DNA from: Chitinophagaceae bacterium
GTDB lineage: Bacteria > Bacteroidota > Bacteroidia > Chitinophagales > Chitinophagaceae
Direction: 5' to 3'
DNA length: 64,000 bases
Assembly (NCBI GenBank): GCA_016722465.1
Contig: JADKJC010000002.1
Location: 324,501 to 388,500, forward strand
The notes under the pieces were generated by a model. That model was not told where the DNA came from. It worked only from the letters and a program-made list of their open reading frames with translations, and searched no databases. A program made the position numbers and the translations under genes. Shown here piece by piece: positions 44,670-53,563 of the stretch. Position 1 is the first letter of the stretch. Each line of letters begins with the position of its first letter.

Positions 44670-45589
44670 TTCAATTCATTTTTATAACGGCCGGCGTTAG
44701 TCAGGTCAAGTTTTTGCAATAATTCAGAAGCCCTGCCTTTATCCTGCTGTGGAGATTTGGAGAAGAGTTTAATCAATTCATTGGCCTTACCCTGAAAAAA
44801 AAACTGGTTGATCATAGTATTAGGGTTATCGGAATTAAAACTGCTGAGGAGGTTCAGTACATTCAGCATCTCTGCCCTTCCGGCATTTTCATCTTCGTAC
44901 ATTTTATCAAATGCCATCCGGTAGTAATTGTAGTAAATATCATGCATGATGGCATACCGGCTGTTCAGCATATTTTCTGCCAGCCAATAGCGGTTACGGA
45001 TGCCATCAAAAGCTTTCCATCCACTGATACCTCTGCCCTCAGGCGCATTATTTACAATATTTTGTGCTTTTTGAAAATATGCACTCCCACCTTTTAAAGA
45101 ATAAGAATCGTAGTCAAAAGCAATGATCATGTAAGCATAATAGGCAAACACGGCAGTTAGATTTGAAATATTGGGGTCACTTCCACCCACCCGGTTATCA
45201 TTAAATTCCATCTGCTGAAACTCCAGGTATTTAAAGGAAAAATCCTCATCCTGGAAGTTTATAATGGGAGATAAGTAAGTGCTGTTAAAAACAGGTCGTG
45301 CAGCCTGAATAGTAAGTGATGCAGAATACACATTCACCTCTTCGGTTGATTGCAGGTTCAGTAAAAAATTACAGTCGATCTTTTCGTTTGGCAAAAAGTT
45401 ATCGGTTGTCCATTTGCGGTTATTCAAAAATGTATTCAACGCATTTTGCAGGGTTTGAAATACTTTTTTATTAATGGTATTGCTAACCCTGCTGCTGTTT
45501 ACCGTAACCCTGGCATTCAGTTCCTGCCCCACTATTGGGCTGCTGGTTACAACAATCAACAGTATAGGTATTATGATCCTGTATTTCAT
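44666..45589 (-). CDS. porD: PorD-like type IX secretion system protein (DUF4835)
   Basis: A 307-residue secreted protein with a Sec signal (about 1-21). Family blocks include LNARVTVNSSRVSNTINKKV, NALNTFLNNRKWT and YYAYMIIAFDYDSYSLKGG. This is the DUF4835 family, named PorD in gliding/type IX secretion work, a periplasmic component needed for secretion in Porphyromonas. It overlaps coaBC by four bases and sits at its standard place after coaBC. It supports the idea that the giant repeat protein here is a type IX substrate. Confidence 0.85.
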   Translation of the reverse strand: MKYRIIIPILLIVVTSSPIVGQELNARVTVNSSRVSNTINKKVFQTLQNALNTFLNNRKWTTDNFLPNEKIDCNFLLNLQSTEEVNVYSASLTIQAARPVFNSTYLSPIINFQDEDFSFKYLEFQQMEFNDNRVGGSDPNISNLTAVFAYYAYMIIAFDYDSYSLKGGSAYFQKAQNIVNNAPEGRGISGWKAFDGIRNRYWLAENMLNSRYAIMHDIYYNYYRMAFDKMYEDENAGRAEMLNVLNLLSSFNSDNPNTMINQFFFQGKANELIKLFSKSPQQDKGRASELLQKLDLTNAGRYKNELK

Positions 45590-46776
45590 TTTTTATATTG
45601 AATGATGGTATTTACAATGTCTGCAGCTACTTCCTTTTTTGATTTCTTCTCAAATAAATATTCATTTCCCTGCCTATCAAAAATAGTTATTTTATTGGTG
45701 TCATATCCAAACCCTGCGCCGGTATCATTTAGTGAGTTCAGTACAATGATATCAGCATTCTTTTCACGTAGTTTTTTTAAAGCGTAGGCTTTTTCATCAT
45801 TTGTTTCCAAAGCAAAACCAATTAACAACTGGTGGTTTTTTTTAAGTACCCCCAACTGCTTTAATATATCGTCCGTTTTTTTTAACTCTACTGAAAAGTG
45901 ATCTGAATTCTTTTTAATTTTTTCTTCAGCTTTTGTTACAGGGGTATAATCAGCCACGGCTGCGCTCATTATGGTAATCTCTTTTTCTGCAAACTCTGTA
46001 AGGCAAACTTCCAGCATCTCGGCAGCAGATTTAACTCTGATCGTTTTAATATTACTTGCCGGAATGAGTGATGATGGCCCAAGCACCAGTGTAACTTCTG
46101 CCCCTCTTGCAACAAGTTCTTCTGCAATGGCAACCCCCATTTTACCTGAAGAATGATTGCCGATAAACCTAACGGGGTCAATTGCTTCATAGGTTGGCCC
46201 TGCAGTTACCAAAGCTTTTTTACCTTTTAGCTAGTTACTGATTAAAAAAAAAGCCTCCAGCCATGCTGCAATGGTTTCAGGTTCTGCCATTCTGCCTTCC
46301 CCAACTAATCCACTTGCCAATTCCCCTGATTCAACAGGTATTACCTGATTGCCAATACCTTTTATTGTTTGTAAATTTTTTTTTGTTGATGGGTGATGCC
46401 ACATGTCCTCATCCATCGCAGGAGCAGCCACCACAGGGCAAGTAGCAGATAGATAAACTGCCATTAACAAATTATCACATAGCCCATGTGCCATTTTTGC
46501 CAGTGTATTGCAGCTTAAAGGAGCCAACAAAAAAACATCTGCCCATCTTCCCAGCCTTACATGGTTGGCCCAGGAATCGTTTTGAGAGAGTTCAGTTATC
46601 ACCGAATTTTTTGACAGTGTAGATAATACGAGGGGGGATACAAAATCTTTGGATGCTGGGGTCATTATAAGCTTGACTTCTGCACCCGCTTTTACCAGTA
46701 GCCTTACCAACAGCGGGAGTTTATAAGCGGCAATACTGCCCGTTATACCAATTAATATTTTCTTATTATTCAACAT
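45586..46776 (-). CDS. coaBC: CoaBC phosphopantothenoylcysteine synthetase/decarboxylase, split by in-frame TAG
   Basis: A 396-codon frame for the bifunctional enzyme that makes 4'-phosphopantetheine from phosphopantothenate and cysteine. CoaC (46776-46234) starts GITGSIAAYKLP and has the CoaC-type APAMDEDMWHHPST block. CoaB (about 46230-45586) has VTAGPTYEAIDPVRFIGNHS and SSGKMG. A TAG at 46231-46233 interrupts them in the same frame between LISN and LKGKK, where a Lys is expected. CoaB could start at TTG 46212 or earlier by reinitiation. Otherwise a single substitution has broken an essential gene or the base call is wrong. A perfect palindrome lies four bases before the ATG. Confidence 0.9.
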
Positions 46777-46780
46777 ACAA

Positions 46781-46804
46781 AATCCCCCGATGCATCGGGG
46801 GATT
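46781..46804. terminator. Perfect 24-bp palindrome between rpoZ and coaBC
   Basis: Both 12-base halves (AATCCCCCGATG and its complement) match perfectly, with no loop. On the minus strand it is followed by TTTTG and then the coaBC ATG after only four bases. It could stop rpoZ transcripts or fold over the coaBC start region. Confidence 0.55.
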
Positions 46805-46850
46805 AAAAGTATTAATTCTTAATTGAACTATTGTAAATTATTCCACAAAA

Positions 46851-47192
46851 TTACCTGAACAGGTCTTCCTCATTTTTACGGAAATAAATCTTGTTTTCCA
46901 TAAATTCCTGTGTAGCCAGCAATGCAGGGTTGGGCATGCGTTCATATGCCTTTGATATCTCAATTTGCTCCTTGTTCTCATGAATTTCTTCCAGGCTGTC
47001 GGTATGGCTGGCAAATTCTTCCAGTTTGCTGTGCAACTCTTCTTTTACAGAAATATTTATCTGGTTAGCACGCTTTGCAACAATAGCAATGGACTCATAC
47101 AGGTTACCTGTTTTCTCTTTCAGGTCGTACAAGTTCTTAGGTTCTACCACACTGCTGGTGCTAGAGCTGTGCTGACGTCTTAGTTTGCTCAT
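46851..47192 (-). CDS. rpoZ: RNA polymerase omega subunit
   Basis: A 113-residue omega/Rpb6-like subunit in the long Bacteroidota form. The conserved YDLKEKTGNLYESIAIVAKRAN helix (about 22-44) contacts the beta' subunit. The rest is acidic and helical, and the SKAYERMPNPALLATQEF tail is characteristic. It overlaps the end of bamD by 32 bases in another frame, so translation is likely coupled. It lies in the bamD-rpoZ-coaBC-porD cluster. Confidence 0.9.
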   Translation of the reverse strand: MSKLRRQHSSSTSSVVEPKNLYDLKEKTGNLYESIAIVAKRANQINISVKEELHSKLEEFASHTDSLEEIHENKEQIEISKAYERMPNPALLATQEFMENKIYFRKNEEDLFR

Positions 47193-47994
47193 TTTGTATT
47201 TCTTTAATGTTGTTTATGCTTAGATTTTTATATTCTTCTGCTTCTTTACGCAATTTACCTTCAGGAAACCTGTCTGTAAAGTCCTCAAATTCACTGATCA
47301 CTTTTTCATAACGTTCCAACTGTTTATCAGCTATACTTAACTGGGCAAATTTGTAATATGATTTTATTGCCTGTATTTTGTATGTTTCTCCTGAAGCTGA
47401 CTCGGGGTAGCTATTCAACAGGTTATCGTATGAAATAGCTGCAGCCCTGTATTGACCTACTTTGTAATAGAGGTCGGCAGCCCTTAGTTCTTTTTGTTCC
47501 AGTTTAGCCCTGCACTTATCAATTATTTCTGTTGCTTCTGCTATTCTTGATGAACCAGGGTGGGTATTGATAAAAGTTTGCATTACCCCCATTGTCTTTG
47601 CAGTATTAATCTGCTCTAGTTCCAGTTTTGGTGATTGTTTGTAAAAACAAAGTGCATGCATAAAATCAACTTCTTCTGCCTTGCTGCTGTTTGGAAAAAC
47701 CTCGAGGAATCCTTTAAAAAAGTTTTCGGCATCCCTGTAATTTTCCATGTAGTAAAAACAATAAGCATCTTTGTAATACAACTCTTCAAATTTATCAGTA
47801 CCCTTAAAAACAGGATATAGTTCCTCGTATAACTGCTGAGCAAGCCTGTGTTTCTTCTCTTCAAAGTATTTATCGGCCATTTTCAGTTTATACTCATAGT
47901 CATTGCTTTTCATTATCTTATTAAACTGGTTGTTACAAGAAAATAAAAAAGCAACTGAAAAAAGCAAACTGACTGTTATTGTAGAAAATCGCAT
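47161..47994 (-). CDS. bamD: Outer-membrane assembly lipoprotein BamD
   Basis: A 277-residue lipoprotein of the beta-barrel assembly machinery. The lipobox is VAFLFSC (Cys about residue 20). It is followed by five TPR-like helix pairs: ADKYFEEKKHRLAQQLYEEL, YRDAENFFKGFLEVFPNSSK and VGQYRAAAISYDNLLNSYPE are clear. It scaffolds the Bam complex at the inner face of the outer membrane. The C-terminus overlaps rpoZ by 32 bases. A TAAATTTG promoter on this strand ends nine bases before the ATG. Confidence 0.9.
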   Translation of the reverse strand: MRFSTITVSLLFSVAFLFSCNNQFNKIMKSNDYEYKLKMADKYFEEKKHRLAQQLYEELYPVFKGTDKFEELYYKDAYCFYYMENYRDAENFFKGFLEVFPNSSKAEEVDFMHALCFYKQSPKLELEQINTAKTMGVMQTFINTHPGSSRIAEATEIIDKCRAKLEQKELRAADLYYKVGQYRAAAISYDNLLNSYPESASGETYKIQAIKSYYKFAQLSIADKQLERYEKVISEFEDFTDRFPEGKLRKEAEEYKNLSINNIKEIQNEQTKTSAQL

Positions 47995-48002
47995 AGAAGG
48001 CG

Positions 48003-48010
48003 CAAATTTA
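48003..48010 (-). promoter_or_regulatory. Bacteroidota -7 element TAAATTTG for bamD
   Basis: The minus strand reads TAAATTTG eight bases upstream of the bamD ATG, which implies a nearly leaderless transcript for the whole cluster. Confidence 0.6.
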
Positions 48011-48100
48011 GTGGATTTAAGTCAAAAATCACTTCAAATTATTAATTCCCCAAAAACTGTTCGTTAAGAATATGAGAAAATATAGAAAGGCAGGCTGTAA

Positions 48101-48130
48101 ATAAAAACCCTCCCGGAAAACCGGGAGGGT
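48101..48130 (-). terminator. Intrinsic terminator after OmpA-family gene
   Basis: The ACCCTCCCGG/CCGGGAGGGT stem with an AAAA/TTTT loop is followed by a T-run on the minus strand. Confidence 0.88.
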
Positions 48131-48155
48131 AATCATTGAGCAAAAAGTAATAAAC

Positions 48156-49850
48156 TTAGTTTGATTTAATATCTATAGTGTTAGCATCACCACCATCAAT
48201 TACTTTATCGGTTGTGATTCTGTCTTCACTGATCCCTAATTTTTCAACCAGATAGTTCTTAACTGCTTCTAATTTCTTATCAGCTAAAGACTGGCTGCGT
48301 TTGTCAGCTTTAGGATAAGCAGTTAAAGTGATACTACAAGTTGGTTTTTCTTTTAATTTGCTTGCAACGGTTGATAACATTGCTTTATTATCAGCGCTCA
48401 GGCTAACTCCTTTCAAAGTTAAGCTTGGGTAATCAACCGGGCATTCGCCAGCAGGCTTAATGATACCAGCAGCAATTTTATCATTAATTTCTTTACAACA
48501 AGCAGGTTCTGGGCATTTACCAACACCATCAGCATCAACTGGTTGACAATCTGTTGGAGTGATCAATTGCTTGTCTTTATAATCAGGCACACCATCACCA
48601 TCAGTATCTTTGCTTACACCATGGGTATCTACTGGAGCACCGGCAGGTGTGTTTGGTTCCCTATCCAACTGGTCTGTTACACCATCACCATCAGTATCAT
48701 CAAATACTGGCTTTGGTAATTTCATGTGCTTTGGATTGTTCAACTCACTATAAGCATAGTCAAGTGGATTAAGCCACCAAAGTGGTTCAACAGATTTACC
48801 GCCCAGGTTAAAGTTAAGCCCAAGAGACAGGTAGTTCCATGAATCATTATCAGGAGTTAAAGAAGCATCGCCTCTTGCATGTTCCTGCCAGCGTTGGCCA
48901 TCCAACAAGTCAGATTTAACAAACGTATGACGGTCTTCCAAAGCGATATTTATTCTTTTACTTAATTTATATGCAACACCTAATATTACAGTTCCTGAAG
49001 GCTTCAATGTGTTTTTGCCCAATTTCGGACGACGAACACCTGCTTCGCTTTCAGCCTCTGTTTCATAAGTATTATCCATTCCGGCTTTTAATTGTTTAAT
49101 GATATCCTTTCTGTTGGCATATACAAAACCATTGTTTGCTCCGCCATATTTAGTAATAAGGCTGTTAAACAAAGTTGTATAAGGATTACCACTTGCGTCC
49201 AGTGCATTAACTTTTGAACTGAACCAGGTGGCGCCAATACCAGCACCGCCATACAGGTTAAATCCAGTTTTTTGTTTGTGGAAGCGAATGTTATTCAATG
49301 TAACAATTCCCTGAACAGATAAATCCTGTACATGAGTTTTGTAGTTATAGAAAACATTTTGAGGAGTACCTCCGCCAAGACCAACCAGATTTCCCTGGTC
49401 ATCCCTTACATAAGGAGTGTATGCGGTACCGCCAAGATTACCACCATAAGTGCTGCTAACCCATGCTTCGTTTTTTGCAAAGTTAGAAGCTGGTGACCAC
49501 TGCATACCTTTTGCATTGCCATTCACATATTGTACCCTCAATGAGAAAATATAACCAAATGCTTTTCTAACATGAGCAGAAAAACCTAAAGTTGGGAATT
49601 GTGCAGGAACATCGCCGCTAATAGTTAATGCACCTACAGATACACCTACTTCTACCTGGTTACGAGGTTTAGAAGGGAAATTATAAGTATTGTTCCAGAA
49701 CTCGTTCTGCTGGGGTAGCCTTTTCGAAGGTATTACAGAAGAGTCGAAGACACTGTAACCTGCGCCAGTACCGGATCCGGTTTGAGCGAAGGCTGCAGAT
49801 GTCATTAGGGTAATGACCCCTAACAGTAATTTGTACTTTTTGCTTGCCAT
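48156..49850 (-). CDS. OmpA-family outer-membrane protein
   Basis: A 564-residue protein with a signal peptide (about 1-22, ending AFA). The N-terminal ~370 residues read as a beta-barrel porin-like domain (VEVGVSVGALTISGDV, KTGFNLYGGAGIGATWF, RINIALEDRHTFV). Calcium-type repeats (DDTDGDGVTDQLDREPN, DTDGDGVPDYKD) come next, then a C-terminal OmpA-like domain with LTAYPKADKRSQSLADKKLE. The OmpA domain is divergent: the usual GHTD-type core is missing and AYPKAD stands in its place, so peptidoglycan binding is uncertain. A strong TTG-19-TATTTTTG promoter precedes it. Confidence 0.85.
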   Translation of the reverse strand: MASKKYKLLLGVITLMTSAAFAQTGSGTGAGYSVFDSSVIPSKRLPQQNEFWNNTYNFPSKPRNQVEVGVSVGALTISGDVPAQFPTLGFSAHVRKAFGYIFSLRVQYVNGNAKGMQWSPASNFAKNEAWVSSTYGGNLGGTAYTPYVRDDQGNLVGLGGGTPQNVFYNYKTHVQDLSVQGIVTLNNIRFHKQKTGFNLYGGAGIGATWFSSKVNALDASGNPYTTLFNSLITKYGGANNGFVYANRKDIIKQLKAGMDNTYETEAESEAGVRRPKLGKNTLKPSGTVILGVAYKLSKRINIALEDRHTFVKSDLLDGQRWQEHARGDASLTPDNDSWNYLSLGLNFNLGGKSVEPLWWLNPLDYAYSELNNPKHMKLPKPVFDDTDGDGVTDQLDREPNTPAGAPVDTHGVSKDTDGDGVPDYKDKQLITPTDCQPVDADGVGKCPEPACCKEINDKIAAGIIKPAGECPVDYPSLTLKGVSLSADNKAMLSTVASKLKEKPTCSITLTAYPKADKRSQSLADKKLEAVKNYLVEKLGISEDRITTDKVIDGGDANTIDIKSN

Positions 49851-49894
49851 AAATGATTATTATTTAATTTCTGAAATTACGGGTTGTTTATATG

Positions 49895-49924
49895 CAAAAA
49901 TATCACTTGAGATTTAAAAACCAA
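49895..49924 (-). promoter_or_regulatory. Bacteroidota promoter for OmpA-family gene
   Basis: On the minus strand TTTGG at the far side and TATTTTTG (49902-49895) are separated by 19 bases, matching the -33/-7 spacing. The gene starts 44 bases further. Confidence 0.7.
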
Positions 49925-50135
49925 ATTTTTTTAGTATTTATTTAAGGTATTTTGCCTTTTATTTCCTTATATTTTAATCAGTTAGAGACTTTTATTTGGT
50001 ATATTAAGCTGCTTTGATCAAAAAAAAACTTTAAAACAAGAATTCCTTACCGGCACACTGCTGATAAAATTAAATATAAATAAATACTTTGAAACGGTTT
50101 TATACTGATTTAAATTGCCCTCCTTTTATACACTG

Positions 50136-51098
50136 ATGAAATTTGTAACCGATATCATAGGAGAAGAACTGGGCATTTTTGAAACGAAATTTTCGGATGC
50201 TGTAAAAAGCAATACAGCATTGCTTGACCGGGTAATGAAGTACATAATCAAACGCAAGGGAAAGCAACTTAGGCCCATGTTTGTTTTTTTAAGTGCCAAA
50301 CTGCATGGTCCAGTTAATGAAAGTACTTACCGTGCCGCCGCCCTGGTGGAATTGCTACACACAGCAACGCTGGTTCATGATGATGTGGTGGATGAGTCGC
50401 TTGAACGGAGAGGTTTTTTTTCAATCAATGCCATTTGGAAAAATAAGATCGCTGTTTTAGTAGGCGATTATCTTTTATCAAAGGGATTGCTTCTTTCCAC
50501 AGACAATAATGATTTTGAACATCTTCATATCCTATCAGAAGCTGTAAAGCAGATGAGTGAAGGCGAATTATTGCAGATTGAAAAATCAAGGAACCTCAAT
50601 TTAAGTGAAGCTGTTTATTTTGAGATCATCCGGAATAAGACGGCTTCCCTTCTGTCTTCTGCCTGTGGTGTTGGCGCCTGGAGTACCAGTAAAGATGCAG
50701 CTGTTTGTAACAGAATGAAATTATTTGGAGAAAAAGTCGGCATTGCTTTTCAAATTAAGGATGACCTGTTTGATTACGGAAGTGATAATATTGGCAAGCC
50801 TACAGGCAATGATATCAAAGAAAAAAAACTTACCCTTCCCCTTATTTATACCCTCAATAAAATACAAACCGCAAAGAAAAGAGAATTGATTTACCTGATT
50901 AAAAACGAAAATAAGAAACCCGATAAAGTAAAGTACATTATAGAGCAGGTGGTGGCGGCAGGCGGTATGCAATATGCAGCTGAAAAGATGAATGAGTACA
51001 GGGATGAAGCGATGAAAATACTGTATGAATTCCCTGAAAGTGATGTTCGTAAAGCACTGGAAGAACTGGTTCGCTATACAACAGACCGAAAATACTAA
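50136..51098 (+). CDS. Polyprenyl diphosphate synthase
   Basis: A 320-residue trans-isoprenyl synthase (IspA/IspB family) that extends allylic diphosphates with IPP. The first aspartate-rich motif is HDDVVDESLERRG (near residue 78) and the second is FQIKDDLFDYG (near 206). GGKxLRP appears here as KGKQLRPMF. The chain-length residues cannot be used safely to say which product is made; octaprenyl for menaquinone is plausible. A TTG at 50115 gives a seven-residue longer start, but ATG 50136 is preferred. Confidence 0.9.
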   Translation: MKFVTDIIGEELGIFETKFSDAVKSNTALLDRVMKYIIKRKGKQLRPMFVFLSAKLHGPVNESTYRAAALVELLHTATLVHDDVVDESLERRGFFSINAIWKNKIAVLVGDYLLSKGLLLSTDNNDFEHLHILSEAVKQMSEGELLQIEKSRNLNLSEAVYFEIIRNKTASLLSSACGVGAWSTSKDAAVCNRMKLFGEKVGIAFQIKDDLFDYGSDNIGKPTGNDIKEKKLTLPLIYTLNKIQTAKKRELIYLIKNENKKPDKVKYIIEQVVAAGGMQYAAEKMNEYRDEAMKILYEFPESDVRKALEELVRYTTDRKY

Positions 51099-51125
51099 TC
51101 ATTCTACTATTTAAATTTTTCTGCT

Positions 51126-52844
51126 ATGACAAAAAGATGGAAACGGTTAGAAGCAGCAGACGAAAAGGTAAAGCAACTGCACGAAGTATTGAAAATCAAT
51201 ACAGCGCTTTGCAGCATATTGGTGCAGCGTGGCATTGATGACTTTGATAAAAGCAAAACCTACTTTCGGCCCCAGTTAAATACACTGCATGACCCATACC
51301 TGATGAAAGATATGGACAAAGCTGTGAAAAGAGTTGAACAGGCATTCCACCAAAAAGAGAAGATACTGGTATTTGGAGATTATGATGTAGACGGCACAAC
51401 CTCAGTTGCCTGTATGTACCAGTTCCTTTGCAAAATTTATGAACCGGCTTTACTGGAATTTTATATCCCACACCGCTATCGGGAGGGTTATGGCATAAGT
51501 AAAATGGGAATTGATTATGCGGCTGAAAATAATTTCACGCTGATTATTTCACTTGACTGCGGCATAAAATCTGTTGACCTGGTTGCTTATGCGGCCATTC
51601 TTGGCATTGATTTTATTGTGTGCGATCATCATTTACCGGATATAGTGGTACCTGCAGCTGTAGCTATTCTAAACCCCAAACAACAGGATTGTAACTACCC
51701 TTTTAAAGATTTGTGCGGCTGTGGTGTTGGCTTTAAACTTATAACAGCGCTGGCACAACAGTATGGCATTGATGATGAAGAATATTTTTGTTATCTCGAC
51801 CTGGTTGCCACTGCTATCGCAGCTGATATCGTTCCTATTACAGGGGAAAATAGAACACTTGCCTACTACGGCCTTGAAAGAATAAACAGCCATCCATCTC
51901 CAGGCATTAAAGCATTGATCGAATTAGGAGGAATACAAAAAAAACTATCCATCAACAATGTTGTTTTTGTAATTGCTCCAAGAGTGAATGCAGCAGGAAG
52001 AATGGATGATGCAAAAAAAGCGGTTCAGTTATTTATAGAAAGAGATTACAACAGGGCACTTGAAATAGCAACATTGCTTCATAATGATAACAGCGACAGG
52101 AAAGAAGCTGACAGTACAATCACTGAAGAAGCTCTTATTGAAATTAAAAGCAATCAATTTTTACAGCACAGTAAGTCAACAGTGGTTTATAAAGAGCATT
52201 GGCATAAAGGTGTAGTGGGTATTGTTGCCAGCAGATTGATAGAATCGTATTACAGGCCAACCGTAGTGCTTACAAAAAGCGGAGATGTTGCAGCAGGAAG
52301 TGCAAGAAGCGTGGTGGGGTTCAACCTGTACGAAGCCATACATGCCTGCAGGGAATACCTGTTGGGATATGGAGGACATTTTGCTGCTGCAGGGCTGTCG
52401 CTGTTACCAGAAAATGTAGATGCATTCCGGCTTAAATTTGAAGAAGTTGTAAATAGCACCATCGACCCGCAATTACTGATTCCGGAAATTGTGATTGATA
52501 CCGCCATTTCATTTGCTGATATCAAACCAACCTTCTACAATATCATTCAGCAGATGGAGCCATTTGGCCCGGATAATATGAGGCCTGTATTTATCGCAAC
52601 CAATGTATCTGAAACCGGTTATTCAAAAATTGCAAAAGAACAACACATACGCTTTGTATTGAAGCAGGGCAACATTACCCTTACCGGCATTGGCTTTAAT
52701 ATGGCTGAGAAATTTAACCTGCTGCAAACAAAAAAACAGCTGGACATTGTCTTTACCATTGATGAAAATGAATGGAACGGCGAAACTACCCTGCAGCTGA
52801 AAATGATCGACTTAAAACTAACAGAAGACAACGTACCAGTATAA
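51126..52844 (+). CDS. recJ: Single-stranded-DNA-specific exonuclease RecJ
   Basis: A 572-residue DHH-family 5'-3' nuclease for recombination and repair. VFGDYDVDGTTS holds the first aspartates, ISLDCGIK and VCDHHLPDI the DHH motif, and the DHHA1 domain has RVNAAGRMDDA and GVVGIVASRL with SARSVVGFNLYEA. The C-terminal OB-like domain begins near EPFGPDNMRPVF. Length is typical. It follows the polyprenyl synthase by 27 bases and precedes a methyltransferase by four, so the three are one operon. Confidence 0.94.
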   Translation: MTKRWKRLEAADEKVKQLHEVLKINTALCSILVQRGIDDFDKSKTYFRPQLNTLHDPYLMKDMDKAVKRVEQAFHQKEKILVFGDYDVDGTTSVACMYQFLCKIYEPALLEFYIPHRYREGYGISKMGIDYAAENNFTLIISLDCGIKSVDLVAYAAILGIDFIVCDHHLPDIVVPAAVAILNPKQQDCNYPFKDLCGCGVGFKLITALAQQYGIDDEEYFCYLDLVATAIAADIVPITGENRTLAYYGLERINSHPSPGIKALIELGGIQKKLSINNVVFVIAPRVNAAGRMDDAKKAVQLFIERDYNRALEIATLLHNDNSDRKEADSTITEEALIEIKSNQFLQHSKSTVVYKEHWHKGVVGIVASRLIESYYRPTVVLTKSGDVAAGSARSVVGFNLYEAIHACREYLLGYGGHFAAAGLSLLPENVDAFRLKFEEVVNSTIDPQLLIPEIVIDTAISFADIKPTFYNIIQQMEPFGPDNMRPVFIATNVSETGYSKIAKEQHIRFVLKQGNITLTGIGFNMAEKFNLLQTKKQLDIVFTIDENEWNGETTLQLKMIDLKLTEDNVPV

Positions 52845-52848
52845 CTAA

Positions 52849-53532
52849 TTGAAACAATTGAAATTTTTCCGTTACATACAGTACTTTTTTTATGTGGGAC
52901 TTAACTGGGGATGGAGGGTAGCCTTTGCCATCATTGCCCAGGAAATTGCCGGAGAAAAAAAATACAGGATCGATACTACAGGGGCAGACGAACTGGTTAA
53001 ATTAAAAAAAACAGGGATTGATGTTTCGCATGCAACGATGTACATGCCCGTTAGCTATACATTATTGGAGAAAACACTTGGTGAGATAAGACCGGATTCA
53101 AAAAACCACTTTCTCGATATAGGATGCGGAAAAGGAAGAGCTATGTGTTTAGCTGCACACTGCCATTTCAATAAAATTTCGGGAGTTGATTTTTCAGCAG
53201 TTTTTTGTATAAAAGCGATCCGCAATCTTTCGCTTACAAAACAACAATTTCCTGATATCAATTTTTCAGTAACAGAGCAGGACGCAGCCACCTACTGCAT
53301 TCCGGAAGATGTAGATTGTATTTTTATGTTCAACCCTTTTGATGAAATAATCATGAAAAAAGTCGTTGATAATATCATGCGTAGCCTCAAAGCAAATCCG
53401 AGAACACTGAATATTATTTATGCAAACCCATTGTACAAAAACCTATTTATCAATAATAATTTTAAAGAGGTTTATTACAGCAAAACGCTGCAGCAGTTTG
53501 AGGTATCAATACTAAACTGCCGGCAGCAATAA
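52849..53532 (+). CDS. SAM-dependent methyltransferase, unassigned
   Basis: A 227-residue class I methyltransferase. The AdoMet-binding motif I is HFLDIGCGKGRAMCLAA (about residue 85-100), with FSVTEQDAATY as motif II and FMFNPFDE as motif IV. The substrate is unknown. N-terminal residues 1-70 contain a hydrophobic, aromatic-rich stretch (YIQYFFYVGLNWGWRVAFAI) that may sit on the membrane. No ATG is near the beginning. TTG at 52849, four bases after recJ, is the likely start. Confidence 0.8.
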   Translation: MKQLKFFRYIQYFFYVGLNWGWRVAFAIIAQEIAGEKKYRIDTTGADELVKLKKTGIDVSHATMYMPVSYTLLEKTLGEIRPDSKNHFLDIGCGKGRAMCLAAHCHFNKISGVDFSAVFCIKAIRNLSLTKQQFPDINFSVTEQDAATYCIPEDVDCIFMFNPFDEIIMKKVVDNIMRSLKANPRTLNIIYANPLYKNLFINNNFKEVYYSKTLQQFEVSILNCRQQ

Positions 53533-53563
53533 AGACACCGGCAGCCATTCTGTATCAAAAAAA

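Noticed and set aside
46231..46233. TAG recoded as an amino acid in this organism
   Set aside because: TAG ends bamD normally, and no pyrrolysine-type genes are seen.
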